A stretch of 64,000 nucleotides of DNA from Mesorhizobium loti R88b. Lineage in GTDB: Bacteria > Pseudomonadota > Alphaproteobacteria > Rhizobiales > Rhizobiaceae. Where the stretch lies: positions 6,449,001 to 6,513,000 of the forward strand of contig NZ_CP033367.1 of the NCBI RefSeq assembly GCF_013170845.1. Reading direction: 5' to 3'. Position numbers and translations under genes: made by a program. The notes below the pieces were generated by a model that was given only the letters and a program-made list of their open reading frames with translations, searched no databases and was not told the DNA's origin. Every line of letters begins with the position of its first letter. The first letter of the stretch is position 1. Shown here piece after piece: positions 39,543-48,718 of this stretch.

Positions 39543-42500
39543 CGGATTGGCGTGTTGACGAGCAATCTGGTCGTCGTCAGGCCGAGCGGGTGGCCATCCG
39601 CATCGGTCTTGAGCAGGGGCAGGTCGGCATGCGCCACGACCCAGTCGCCACTGGCGGTCAGGTCAAAGGATGGCGCGGTGCCAAGCGAGCGCAGGGTCGT
39701 CGTCAGGGCGCGCGCTGGCCCGGCTTTGTGTGTCTGGGGATCGATGCTTATCGAGGCAAGACCTGTCGACGTTTCCACCAGCAAGTTCCATTGCCGGCCG
39801 GCATCATTGAACGCCAGCGGTCGGGCGCCGGAGCCGGCGATGAGGGTGACGGGCGCGGCCGAGCCCGTCGCGGCAACGATACCTTTTCCCGCCGACCAGA
39901 TCCTTTGCACGGCGCCGGACGGCGTGATCGACCCCGCCACACCCGCCGGCCCCGCTTCGACGGCATCGGTCGAGGCGGCGGCCCAATTGCCCGATTGATG
40001 TGTGAAGCTCATGATCGAGCGCTGGTTGCTGACCGTGCTGTCGACGAGCAGCAGCGCTCGCCCGGTATCTTGCGCCACCAGGCGCCACGCCCGGGTGCCG
40101 GCGAGACCGGACGCGGCAATCTCGGCCGGCGACCAGACAACACCGTCGAGCCGTGACGTCATCAGCGACACCGGAGCTTCCAGATTGTCCAGTGTCAGGT
40201 CGCTCCGTTTTTGCCAGGCAAGCCAGATCGAACCATCCTTGCCGCGCGCGAGTTGCGGATCGAGGTCCGGCAACGCGTCGTTGGTCAGCACGGCACGCGC
40301 CTTCACGGCGCCGGTGGTGCCGTCGCATATGGCAGTGGCAATCTCATGCCCGGCGAGGTCGGCGCCGGTCACCAACTGGCCGGCGGCCAATCCTTCGCGC
40401 TTGCTCTCCGTCCAGGCGGCGACCAGATCGCCATTGCCGGCAAAAGCGAGCGCCGGCATGAAGTCCGGCCGTTGCCCGTCGCCCAGCGTGACGGTGCTGT
40501 CGCGCCAGGCATGGCCGTCGAAAAGTCGCAGGCGCAGCTGCCATGACGCGGGGCGCGGCTTTGCCAGATCCTCGCCGATCCAGGCATAGGCCATGCGCCC
40601 ATCCGGTCCGGCCGCGACCGCAGGTGCCGCGACGGGTGAAGGGGCGGCGTCGACCAGCGCCGTCTCGACACGGCCCGGTGGCGCCTCATAGGCTTTTGCG
40701 ACCGTCACCAGGGCATCGCGCACCGACGCCGGCCGCTGCGGGATGCGGAACACCAGGGATGGTGGTCCGGCGTCCGCGACGAGGGTTGGGGTAAGCTTGA
40801 GCGAAGCTTTGGAGGGCCGGTCGCGCAGCGCAAGCAGGGGCGATGTGATGTCGGCCAGCATCAGCCCCGGAATGCCTGGTCTTTCCAGCGCCGCGGCCTG
40901 GCTGCTCTTACATTGCGTGATGGTGTTCGGGCTCGGGTCGGACGGATAGATGGACCACGAGCCGAACAAGGCCGGGTTGCGGTAAAACAGCAGGAAGAGA
41001 TAGGTCAGGTCGCAATTTTCGATATGTGGCGACGGATCGAATTTCATTCCGAGATGACCGGCCAACTGGCCGGCCACGCCGACGCCGACGACCTGCAGGT
41101 CGACTGAAATATTGGCGGTGGCGCTGGTTGACAGCCCGACATGCGCCTCTTTCAAAACGATGGCCTGTTGCGCAGGCGCGGTGGTGAGGTCGGCTTCCCC
41201 CTTGTCGATCCCGGCGGTCACCGTCACGCCGGCGCCGGCGACGCTGCCGGCTGCCCGCAAGGCGTCGCCGACCGCCTTGGGCAGGCTCAGTGCGTCGGCA
41301 CCGCTGGCGACAAGATCCAGCGGATTGACGTTGAATTCATGGGTAAAAGGTTCCGGCGTTTGAAACAGCACGGTTCCAGAGGTGAACTGCAATTCGCTCC
41401 CGGTCGTCGTGGTCGTCACCTCCGATTGCGGGCGGACCTTGAAAGTGAATTGCGTTGGGCCGAGGCCGAGCCCGCCCTGGCCGATGACGGTGCCATGCGC
41501 CGGCGTCCCGACGTGGGAGGATGGGCGTGGCGTGATCTGGAACTGTGTTGGATGGATGCCCCAGAAGCCGTGGATGAGCGGCACTGCGGCGGGGATTTCG
41601 ATCCCGCCGCCAAATGGCTTTTCAGGGACGCTTTTGGTGCCTTCGTAACGCTGATAGCCATAGACGGAGGCATCCGAACCTGAATTCGTGATCGTCAGCG
41701 TTTCTACCTGCGTCGGCCGGAAATTGGTCAGCGTGCTGGCCCATGGCGGCACGGGAATGATCTTGACGGCGTAATACGCCTCGCTGGACAAGCCGAGGGA
41801 GTTCTCGGCCGTGACCTTCAGATCATAGGGTAGCGAGCGAGCGTGCAGATGGCCGATCTCGAAATCGGTACTCACCGTGTTGCCGCTGATCTGGCTGCCG
41901 TCGACCGTCACGGCTGTGCCGCCCTGGCCGTCGTCGAGGGCGAAGGTCACGGTTTTCGGCTTGACGCCATCGCCGCCCCAATCCGCCACGTGAAGGGTGT
42001 AGGTGTTGGTGACCACTGGCGTATCGGCGAGGAAAACGTCATCGATCTTGGCGTCGACCGTTTGCAGGTCCGGTGCCTTGCCGATGGGAACGAAGGTGAC
42101 GCCGTAGCTCTTGGACAGGGTGGCTCCGGGCGATGCCGGCATCGGCACCCGAATGGGGCCTTCGGTGGTGTTCCAGGGCTGGTGTCCGGACAACCATTCC
42201 GGTCGGCCGCTGTCGGCCTCGGTCTTGGTGAGTTGCCAGATCCATTTGTCGGGCGTGATGGTGCCGCCGATGCTGAAGGCCGACTGCAGCATGCCGCGCA
42301 CGTCCATGGGGCCATCGCCGTGGCAACTTGGCGTTCCGGTGGAGGACTGCTCGAGGCCGATCTCGATGCGTGGGAACTCCTTGGTCTGGGTGTTGCCCGC
42401 TATCACCTGCACTGAATTGAAATGAAGTTTCACCGGTTGGTCGCACTCGGCACTCGATGTCTGCCCGAGCATCGTCAACTTGGCGGTAACGGTGAACGCG

Positions 42501-42769
42501 GCGTCCTGGGCGGGCTCGAATTCAACCGTGCCGTCGCAGGCCACCGTCATGGTTGTGGTGCCGTAGAATTTGCCGGTGCTCTGCATCTGCATGGTCTGCT
42601 GGTCCGACACTGTGGAGGCAATGTCCCAGCCGTAGGTTGCCATCCATTTGCCGGGCCGCATCTTGCAGGCCTCGTCGGCATGTGCGGCTCCGATCAAGGA
42701 CAAGGGGCAGGCAAGGACCGCCACGAGCAGGGCGATGGCAAGTCCCGTGGCGCTATTTCGGTTAGTCAT
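39539..42769 (-). CDS. Large secreted beta-rich protein of unknown function
   Basis: The 1076-residue product has a Sec signal peptide (GLAIALLVAVLACPLSLIG, cleaved near AAHA-DE). The N-terminal 350 residues look like Ig/fibronectin-like beta modules. A central stretch (ALSLPKAVGDALRAAGSVAG) is followed by a C-terminal part with repeated strand pairs of the type AGPDGRMAYAWIG, FAGNGDLVAAWTES and RGKDGSIWLAWQKR, the pattern of beta-propeller or sialidase-like blades. No catalytic motif is evident. Its stop codon is inside a mosaic repeat. It lies 17 bp behind the DUF6252-like gene in one operon with the LuxR gene. Function is unknown; a surface or periplasmic recognition protein is plausible. 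Confidence 0.7.
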   Translation of the reverse strand: MTNRNSATGLAIALLVAVLACPLSLIGAAHADEACKMRPGKWMATYGWDIASTVSDQQTMQMQSTGKFYGTTTMTVACDGTVEFEPAQDAAFTVTAKLTMLGQTSSAECDQPVKLHFNSVQVIAGNTQTKEFPRIEIGLEQSSTGTPSCHGDGPMDVRGMLQSAFSIGGTITPDKWIWQLTKTEADSGRPEWLSGHQPWNTTEGPIRVPMPASPGATLSKSYGVTFVPIGKAPDLQTVDAKIDDVFLADTPVVTNTYTLHVADWGGDGVKPKTVTFALDDGQGGTAVTVDGSQISGNTVSTDFEIGHLHARSLPYDLKVTAENSLGLSSEAYYAVKIIPVPPWASTLTNFRPTQVETLTITNSGSDASVYGYQRYEGTKSVPEKPFGGGIEIPAAVPLIHGFWGIHPTQFQITPRPSSHVGTPAHGTVIGQGGLGLGPTQFTFKVRPQSEVTTTTTGSELQFTSGTVLFQTPEPFTHEFNVNPLDLVASGADALSLPKAVGDALRAAGSVAGAGVTVTAGIDKGEADLTTAPAQQAIVLKEAHVGLSTSATANISVDLQVVGVGVAGQLAGHLGMKFDPSPHIENCDLTYLFLLFYRNPALFGSWSIYPSDPSPNTITQCKSSQAAALERPGIPGLMLADITSPLLALRDRPSKASLKLTPTLVADAGPPSLVFRIPQRPASVRDALVTVAKAYEAPPGRVETALVDAAPSPVAAPAVAAGPDGRMAYAWIGEDLAKPRPASWQLRLRLFDGHAWRDSTVTLGDGQRPDFMPALAFAGNGDLVAAWTESKREGLAAGQLVTGADLAGHEIATAICDGTTGAVKARAVLTNDALPDLDPQLARGKDGSIWLAWQKRSDLTLDNLEAPVSLMTSRLDGVVWSPAEIAASGLAGTRAWRLVAQDTGRALLLVDSTVSNQRSIMSFTHQSGNWAAASTDAVEAGPAGVAGSITPSGAVQRIWSAGKGIVAATGSAAPVTLIAGSGARPLAFNDAGRQWNLLVETSTGLASISIDPQTHKAGPARALTTTLRSLGTAPSFDLTASGDWVVAHADLPLLKTDADGHPLGLTTTRLLVNTPIR

Positions 42770-42785
42770 GACGGCCAGGTCGTGC

Positions 42786-43358
42786 CTATTGCGCTGCAGG
42801 ATCGGGATTGACCGGCACATTGGCGAACGCCCCGTCGGTGATCACGATCGAAGCGGTCTTGGCGCGTGTCTGGCCCTTGGCCGAAAAGTGGCCGCTGATC
42901 GTCTTCTTGTCCGGATCGAAGCTTTCGACGACGATTGCTCCCTCCGCCATGGTGAAGCCCTGCTCCAGAATATCGGTGGAGCGTTGCGGCATGTTGAAGC
43001 TGGCGGTTGGAACCGTCCCCATGATGCCCCTGTGTATGGGGAAGGTGCCGATAAGGGAGCCGCTGGCAGGTACGGGGAAGCTGGCGATAAAAGTCGACGT
43101 GGCACCACCGGCATTGGATGTCCCGGAAATGGTGAGCACCGGCTTTCCCGCGATTGGCGTGGTGACCGCGAGTCCGAAGTCTGCTTTCCATGGCGCGCCG
43201 TCGACGGTGGCGGTGAGGGTCGCCTGCTGCATCGTCCCCCCCATAGCCATTGGCCCTGTCGCGGCGAGCAGGGTCGCGACCCCAATGCTGGCGATCCAAC
43301 CGCGCGGGCGGGTTGTTCGTTGCGTGATAGAGACGGAGCGGACTTCTGCCTGGGTCAT
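42786..43358 (-). CDS. Secreted DUF6252-like beta protein
   Basis: The 190-residue product has an N-terminal signal-anchor (WIASIGVATLLAATGPM) and a beta-rich mature domain with TATVDGAPWKADFG, KPVLTISGTSNAGG and the FPVPASGSLIGTFPI segment. This resembles the DUF6252 pattern (a short domain found in secreted proteins of unknown function). The ATG at 43358 lies 44 bp after the LuxR gene and the stop is 17 bp before the large secreted protein, so the three form an operon. The frame extends upstream into the LuxR gene, but that part has no coding character. Confidence 0.6.
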   Translation of the reverse strand: MTQAEVRSVSITQRTTRPRGWIASIGVATLLAATGPMAMGGTMQQATLTATVDGAPWKADFGLAVTTPIAGKPVLTISGTSNAGGATSTFIASFPVPASGSLIGTFPIHRGIMGTVPTASFNMPQRSTDILEQGFTMAEGAIVVESFDPDKKTISGHFSAKGQTRAKTASIVITDGAFANVPVNPDPAAQ

Positions 43359-43402
43359 GTCGGATAGCCCTGTCGGCGATGCGGATGGCTTGGACGCCGA
43401 AA

Positions 43403-44578
43403 TTAGCGGCGCCCCGATTCGAACGCTTCTCCCATTTGGGAGGTTGGCGATGCCTCGTGGCTGACCGACCGCGTCCGTACCGTATAGGGACGAACAGCAG
43501 CGACCAGGCCGGCCTGGTTGGAAACGCCCATCTTGGCAAAGATCTGCTTGAAATAGAAACGCACGGTGTTGCTGGTAAGGCCGGTCTTGTCGCTGATGGC
43601 CGTCACTGTTTCGCCCGAGGCAAGAAGTGCTGCAATCTGGCTTTCTCGCGCCGTCAGGTGATGGAGATCCTCCAGTGCCCGACGGTCGACCTCGATTTGG
43701 CCGCCTGTCGATCTGAGCAGCACCGATGTACGGCCGGCGTCTTCGCCCTCGGTTCGCAGTCCGAAACGGGACAGCGACAGGATGTCGATAATGATCCAGC
43801 CTGCATTGCCATCGCCTCGCTCGATGTAGAGCCGTCTCGATTTGCGTTGCGGATCGGCCTGGAACATCCGCAAAGCATCCCGCAGGCGAATGCGACGGCC
43901 GTTCCGGGTATCTTCCAGGCACTTCGCATGGGCCAGCCAGTTTTCAGGTGAGCCGATCATCGACCGCGCCCCAGCGTTGACGAACTCGATTCGACCCGTC
44001 TCGCCAAGCAGGATAACGCCGTCATTAAGGCTGTCGAGCGTCGCCGACAGCCCATTAGATCTGCTTTCCGCCAGACGCAGCCGGTCGCGCGCCACCAAGA
44101 CAACGTTGAAATGCGGAAGCAGGCGCCCCAGCCATTCCGCAGCCGCGTTGGTGAATTCACCCTTTGAGCGGCTCCGGCACAAGATCAGCTGGCGCTGAAC
44201 GCCGTTCGTGCCCTGCAGCACCGTAAGGCTGTGAAATCCACCGGCCGGCCGAACGATCTCGTTGTAATAGTCGGCCTTTTCCATGTCATGGTCGGAAATA
44301 AGCTCCCTTTGCTGCACGGGCCGTCCCTGCGGCATCGCTGCCGTCAATGGCTGCGAAAGAGTCCGGGCGCGATCGGATGTGAATCGCGCGACGTCAGGTT
44401 CGTCCAGGCCGGCTGTCTCCACGAAAGACCTATCGTGCAGCGACAGGCCCGACGCAACAAGCATGGCGTGGCTGCCGCCAAGCCTGTCGGTAATTTTCCC
44501 GAGAGCCTGAGACCACGCACCCGGATTGGCGACGGCACAATAAAGCAACTCGAGCAAACCCACATCGCTCGGGTCCAT
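43403..44578 (-). CDS. LuxR-type regulator with PAS-like domain
   Basis: The 391-residue product ends in a LuxR/GerE helix-turn-helix (LTARESQIAALLASGETVTA, TSNTVRFYFKQIFAKMGV) at about residues 310-370. A PAS-like segment is in the middle (LDSLNDGVILLGETGRIEF, SPENWLAHAK) and a conserved N-terminal region of the type found in rhizobial LuxR proteins (LLELLYCAVANPGAWSQAL) precedes it. It has no receiver domain, so it is probably a ligand or redox sensor. The ATG at 44578 follows AGGGGG; 44626 is a longer alternative. It heads the operon of two secreted proteins and likely controls them. Confidence 0.82.
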   Translation of the reverse strand: MDPSDVGLLELLYCAVANPGAWSQALGKITDRLGGSHAMLVASGLSLHDRSFVETAGLDEPDVARFTSDRARTLSQPLTAAMPQGRPVQQRELISDHDMEKADYYNEIVRPAGGFHSLTVLQGTNGVQRQLILCRSRSKGEFTNAAAEWLGRLLPHFNVVLVARDRLRLAESRSNGLSATLDSLNDGVILLGETGRIEFVNAGARSMIGSPENWLAHAKCLEDTRNGRRIRLRDALRMFQADPQRKSRRLYIERGDGNAGWIIIDILSLSRFGLRTEGEDAGRTSVLLRSTGGQIEVDRRALEDLHHLTARESQIAALLASGETVTAISDKTGLTSNTVRFYFKQIFAKMGVSNQAGLVAAVRPYTVRTRSVSHEASPTSQMGEAFESGRR

Positions 44579-44626
44579 GGGGTACCCCCTAGGCAGCATC
44601 TGCGGAGGCTGGGGCATTTGCGCCAT

Positions 44627-44821
44627 GGAGTCAATTATGGGACAGCAGCGCCGCCATCAACAGATTGGCATCAACTGAGCAAAGACGACCGAGGCAGAGA
44701 TCACACTTGCCGTTTCGTCAGACAAAGTGTTCATCTGTTCATTCATCGCACCGTTGAAACCTGATCTGGATGTGCGCGAAGGGCGGCCTTGAGCCGCCCT
44801 TTTTACTCCTGCGGCCGGACC
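44627..44821. other. Intergenic region between LuxR and VWA genes
   Basis: No gene in 195 bp. It contains the LuxR promoter region and a duplicated copy of the terminator-flank sequence also found after the first VWA gene. Confidence 0.5.
44779..44804 (+). terminator. Terminator-like hairpin beside VWA copy 2
   Basis: AAGGGCGGC pairs with GCCGCCCTT around a CTTGA loop, followed by TTTTT on the plus strand only. No plus-strand gene ends here, so it is probably a decayed relative of the terminator beside VWA copy 1, carried by the duplication. Confidence 0.55.
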
Positions 44822-46501
44822 TTACTGGACTTTAAGCTCGGTCCGCTCGCCGGCCTTGACCGTGAAGGGTGTCTCCTTCTCGGCCTTGTCGGTGGTGAAG
44901 GTGGTCACCAGCGCATAGTCGCCCGCTGCCAGCGTCGTCTGCATCTTTTCGCCATAAGCATAAGTCACCTGCTTGCGCTCGCCCTGCAGGTTCTTCTTGG
45001 CCTCAAAGATCTTGAAGCCGTCAGCGCCTGGCGCGTCGATCGCCAGGACGCCCGCGTTCAGGATCACGTTGACATCGGTCATTTGCCCGACCGTCACGCT
45101 GAAAGGCTGTTCCGTGGACACGGCCTGGACGTCGACGCCCATCACATAGTCGCCTGGAGGCAGGTCGAACTGGCTGTCGGGACCGTAGGCGTAGGTCACC
45201 TGATCGCGCGTACCGTCGAGCTTCTTCGCCGCCTTGTACACCTTCCAACCCACATCCGTTTCGGCCTTCTCGCCGCCCTGGGTGTAGAAGGCGTTGGCCT
45301 TGACCTTGCCGACGCCGACGATGATGTCCTTGTCGACGACCTGGCCGGCGGCGAGCTGCATGGTCTCACTCACCTCGCCGGCTCCCAGCTTCACGGTGAC
45401 CTTGGTCTCGCCGGCCGGGACGACGTACTTGACCTCGCCATAGTTGCTGTCCGACGTGCCGCCGGGATAGGCGATGCTGATCTGCGCATTGCGGTCGACA
45501 TCGGCGCCGGGCGCCGGCCGCGCATGGATGGAGATCTCCGCGGCATTCAGGTTGAGCGCCACCTCCGTCATCTTGTCGGCCGTCAGCGAAACCTTCTGCT
45601 CGGCCTTGGCGGCGCCGCTGGTGGCGACGACGATGTAGTTGCCGGCGGGAACGTGGAACTTGATGGTGTTGTAACCGTAGTTGACATTGTCGCCACCGGT
45701 TCCCTTGGCATCGTCCTTGAAGACTTCATAGTAGACGTCGGTCGTCGGCGCCGCGCCGCCGTCTTTCAGGAATGCCTGCGGGACAAGATTATAGTCGACC
45801 TCCACCACTTTCGGCGCGGGCGCGGGAGCAGGCGCCGGTTCGGGTGCTGGCGCGGGAGCCGGTGCGGGGGCTGGTGCGGGTGCTGCCACCGTCTCGACCA
45901 ACGCTTCCTGCAGCGCCTTCTCGTCGGAAGCCTGGATGTATTTGCCGCCAGTGTTGTCGGCGAGGCACGAGATCTGCTTGCCTTCGTCAGCGGTCAGGCC
46001 AAAGCCAACGACGTCGGCGGTGAAGTCGACGCCGGACGCCTTCAGCTCCTTGCCGAGCGCGCAGGGATCGCCGCCGCAGGTTTCCAGGCCATCGGTGATG
46101 AGGACGACGGTTGCCTTGTCCTCGGTGTATTTCAGCGCTTCGGCGGCCTGCTTGACGGCCGCCGTCAGCGGCGTCTTGCCGAGGAACTTCAGACTGTCGG
46201 CGGCGTCCGTGATGGCGCTTGCCGAGCCAGCCTGAGGCGGCACGATCAGCTGGATGTCCTCGCAGCTGCCTTTCTCGCGATGGCCATAGGCCATGAAGCC
46301 GATCTCATCGTCGGCGGGAACCGACTTCAGCACGGTTCTCAGCGTTTCCCGGGCGATTTCGAGCTTGGGCTTGCCGTCGATCTGCGCCCACATCGAGCCG
46401 GATGCATCGAGAATGATGATGACCTTGTTTGCGGCAAAGCCGAACGTCGTCATCGACAAAAGGAGGATCGCCGCAGCGATGCTCCGTGAAAGTCCCAACA
46501 T
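44822..46501 (-). CDS. Secreted VWA-domain protein with tandem beta modules, copy 2
   Basis: The 559-residue product is a paralogue of the protein at 35862, nearly identical in the VWA domain (MIDAS DASGSM) and in the last two beta modules. The differences cluster in the Ala-Pro linker (shorter here) and in the first beta module, where LIPKALLKEGG becomes LVPQAFLKDGG and QVGYGYNAIKF becomes NVNYGYNTIKF. A signal peptide is present (AAAILLLSMTTFGFAA). It is single and in the same orientation as copy 1, about 9 kb away. Both copies are intact, so the pair is likely functional and under different selection in one module. Confidence 0.88.
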   Translation of the reverse strand: MLGLSRSIAAAILLLSMTTFGFAANKVIIILDASGSMWAQIDGKPKLEIARETLRTVLKSVPADDEIGFMAYGHREKGSCEDIQLIVPPQAGSASAITDAADSLKFLGKTPLTAAVKQAAEALKYTEDKATVVLITDGLETCGGDPCALGKELKASGVDFTADVVGFGLTADEGKQISCLADNTGGKYIQASDEKALQEALVETVAAPAPAPAPAPAPAPEPAPAPAPAPKVVEVDYNLVPQAFLKDGGAAPTTDVYYEVFKDDAKGTGGDNVNYGYNTIKFHVPAGNYIVVATSGAAKAEQKVSLTADKMTEVALNLNAAEISIHARPAPGADVDRNAQISIAYPGGTSDSNYGEVKYVVPAGETKVTVKLGAGEVSETMQLAAGQVVDKDIIVGVGKVKANAFYTQGGEKAETDVGWKVYKAAKKLDGTRDQVTYAYGPDSQFDLPPGDYVMGVDVQAVSTEQPFSVTVGQMTDVNVILNAGVLAIDAPGADGFKIFEAKKNLQGERKQVTYAYGEKMQTTLAAGDYALVTTFTTDKAEKETPFTVKAGERTELKVQ

Positions 46502-46637
46502 CAGTATCTCCTGAGTAGCCGCCCCGCCTGCAGCTCAAAACTATTTGAGCGCATGCCGGGACACAAGCCCGGACGTAGCCATCTCGCTCAAAGTACTCGC
46601 TTGTCGTTCCCATGTCCGGGCATGGACCGGAACTGGC

Positions 46638-47636
46638 TCAGTAGGTGGTGCGACGTTCTTCGGACGGCGGGCGGCCAAACTGCAGCCGGTAGCTCTGGGC
46701 GAAATACGAATGCGAGGTGAATCCCGTCGCGATCGCCACGTCGAGGATCGGCATGTTGGTCTGGCGCAGCAATTCGCGTGCCCGCTCCAACCGCAGCCGC
46801 ATGTAGTAGCGGCCGGGCGTGACGCTGAGATGGCGCAGGAACAGGCGCTCCACCTGGCGAACCGAAAGGCCGGCGGACTTGGCAAGCTGCACCGCCGACA
46901 GCGGTTCGTCGAGATGGTCGGCCATCAGTTCGACGATGCGTCTCAGCTTCTCCGACTTGCCGGTCAGGTCGCGTTCCGGTCCGACGCGCTGGCGGTCGCC
47001 GGCCGAGCGGATGCGCTCATGCTGGAACTGGTTGGCGACGCCATTAGCGAGATTCGAGCCAAAATCGCCGCGCACGATCTCCAGCATCAGGTCGATCGAG
47101 GTGGTGCCACCGGCGCAGGTGTAGCGCTTGCGGTCGATCTCGAAGACGTTGCCGGTGCAGTTGATGTCGGGAAAGCGCTCCATGAAGCCGGCGCGGTTTT
47201 CCCAATGGATGGTGCAGCGATATCCGTCGAGCTGTCCGGCCTCGGCCAAAAGGTAGGAACCAACCGACAGCGCGCCGAGCGCATTGCCGCGCCGGCCCCA
47301 GCTGCGCAACGCCGCCAGAACCTTGCTCTTGCCGGGAAACTCCGTCGTCAGGCCGACCGAGACGAAGAGGATGTCCACGGGCGGCAGGTCGGCGACGGCA
47401 TAGTCGATCTTGAGCGGCAGGCCGTTGGAGGCCATCACCGGATCGCCGTCGGCCGACACCGTGGTCCAGCCATAGAAATCGCGGCCGAGCAGGCGGTTGG
47501 CCGAGCGGAACGTGTCGATCGCCGCGGCCAGCGAGAACATGGAAAACTTGTCGACCAGCAGGAAGGCGAACTGCCGGCCGCCTTGAACGGGGTCACTCGT
47601 GACCGGCCGTTCCTGGGAAACAGAGGGGTTCGGCAA
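46638..47636 (-). CDS. GlxA-type AraC-family regulator with DJ-1/PfpI domain
   Basis: The 332-residue product has an N-terminal DJ-1/PfpI-like domain (FAFLLVDKFSMFSLAAAIDT, ILFVSVG) without the catalytic Cys pattern seen in the enzymes (ALGALSVGSYLLAEAG here). It is followed by two AraC helix-turn-helices at about residues 230-325 (LSAVQLAKSAGLSVRQVERLF; LDVAIATGFTSHSYFAQSYR). The GlxA/GbdR group controls choline, betaine, carnitine or amino-acid catabolism. No such target operon is adjacent; folD lies just upstream on the same strand with an 11-bp gap to the start, so the two may be cotranscribed. Confidence 0.88.
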   Translation of the reverse strand: MPNPSVSQERPVTSDPVQGGRQFAFLLVDKFSMFSLAAAIDTFRSANRLLGRDFYGWTTVSADGDPVMASNGLPLKIDYAVADLPPVDILFVSVGLTTEFPGKSKVLAALRSWGRRGNALGALSVGSYLLAEAGQLDGYRCTIHWENRAGFMERFPDINCTGNVFEIDRKRYTCAGGTTSIDLMLEIVRGDFGSNLANGVANQFQHERIRSAGDRQRVGPERDLTGKSEKLRRIVELMADHLDEPLSAVQLAKSAGLSVRQVERLFLRHLSVTPGRYYMRLRLERARELLRQTNMPILDVAIATGFTSHSYFAQSYRLQFGRPPSEERRTTY

Positions 47637-47647
47637 AGCTGGCGCTC

Positions 47648-48547
47648 TCAGAAGGAGGGCCGTTTCAATCCGGCCGCAAGGTAGGCGGAAGCTAACGTAT
47701 TGGCCATCAGCATGGCAATGGTCATCGGGCCGACACCGCCTGGCACCGGCGTGATGGCCCCGGCGACCTTGGCCGCCTCGGCACAGGCGACATCGCCGAC
47801 GAGGCGCGACTTGCCCTCACCCTTCTCAGGTGCGGGAATGCGGTTGATGCCGACATCGATGACGGTGGCGCCGGGCTTGACCCAATCCCCCCTGATCATT
47901 TCCGGCCGGCCGACGGCGGCGACAAGAATGTCGGCGGTGCGGGCAAGCGCCGGCAGATCCTTTGTGCGGCTGTGGGCGATGGTGACGGTGCAGTTGGCGG
48001 CAAGCAGCAGATTGGCTATCGGCTTGCCGACGATGTTGGAGCGGCCGACAACGACCACGGCGAGGCCGGACAGGTCCTTGCCGCGCACGCGCTCGATCAG
48101 AAGCATCGAGCCGGCGGGCGTGCAGGGAACGAAGGCGGTGTCGAGTTCGCCGGTGCCGAGCTTACCGACATTGATGAAATTGAAGCCGTCGACATCCTTC
48201 TCAGGCGCGATGGCCTGGATGATCTTGCCGGCGTCGATATGGGCAGGCAGCGGCAGCTGCACCAGTATGCCGTTGATGGCCGGATCGGCGTTGAGGTCGG
48301 CGATGATCTTGAGCAACGCTTCCTCAGAGGTTTCGGCCGGCAGCGTATGCTGGAGCGAGTGAAAGCCGCATTCCTTGGCGGTACGGGACTTGGAAGCAAC
48401 ATAGACCTGGCTTGCCGGATCCTCGCCGACAATGACGACAGCGAGGCCAGGCTGGGCCTTGCCCTTGGCGACCAGTTCGGCGGTCAGCGCCTTGACCGTC
48501 TGCACCACATCGGCGGCAACGCTTTTTCCGTCAATCACTTCGGCCAT
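47648..48547 (-). CDS. folD: Bifunctional methylenetetrahydrofolate dehydrogenase/cyclohydrolase
   Basis: The 299-residue enzyme interconverts 5,10-methylene- and 10-formyl-tetrahydrofolate with NADP. It has the signature [16 protein letters not shown] with the catalytic Lys, the [12 protein letters not shown] segment and the Rossmann-side [18 protein letters not shown] and [13 protein letters not shown] motifs. The length is normal. It is upstream of the GlxA-type regulator by 11 bp on the same strand. C1 metabolism may link to choline/betaine breakdown through the regulator, but that is inference. Confidence 0.95.
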   Translation of the reverse strand: MAEVIDGKSVAADVVQTVKALTAELVAKGKAQPGLAVVIVGEDPASQVYVASKSRTAKECGFHSLQHTLPAETSEEALLKIIADLNADPAINGILVQLPLPAHIDAGKIIQAIAPEKDVDGFNFINVGKLGTGELDTAFVPCTPAGSMLLIERVRGKDLSGLAVVVVGRSNIVGKPIANLLLAANCTVTIAHSRTKDLPALARTADILVAAVGRPEMIRGDWVKPGATVIDVGINRIPAPEKGEGKSRLVGDVACAEAAKVAGAITPVPGGVGPMTIAMLMANTLASAYLAAGLKRPSF

Positions 48548-48718
48548 GAACCATCCTCAACACCGTTTCGCCAAAACGCCGCATCGCAGCGGCGTCGGCA
48601 ACATGCAGCGCCGCATTGTCACGAAAATCCGACCACGCAATCCCGCCAAAACGCCGTCCGATGCCGTTTACGCGAAACCGGGTTGGTTTTGTTCGGCCTC
48701 CGCGAAGTATTCGGTGGC

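Noticed and set aside
44779..44804. Functional terminator for VWA copy 2
   Set aside because: The T-run is on the plus strand only, but the gene is on the minus strand; it looks like decayed duplicated sequence.
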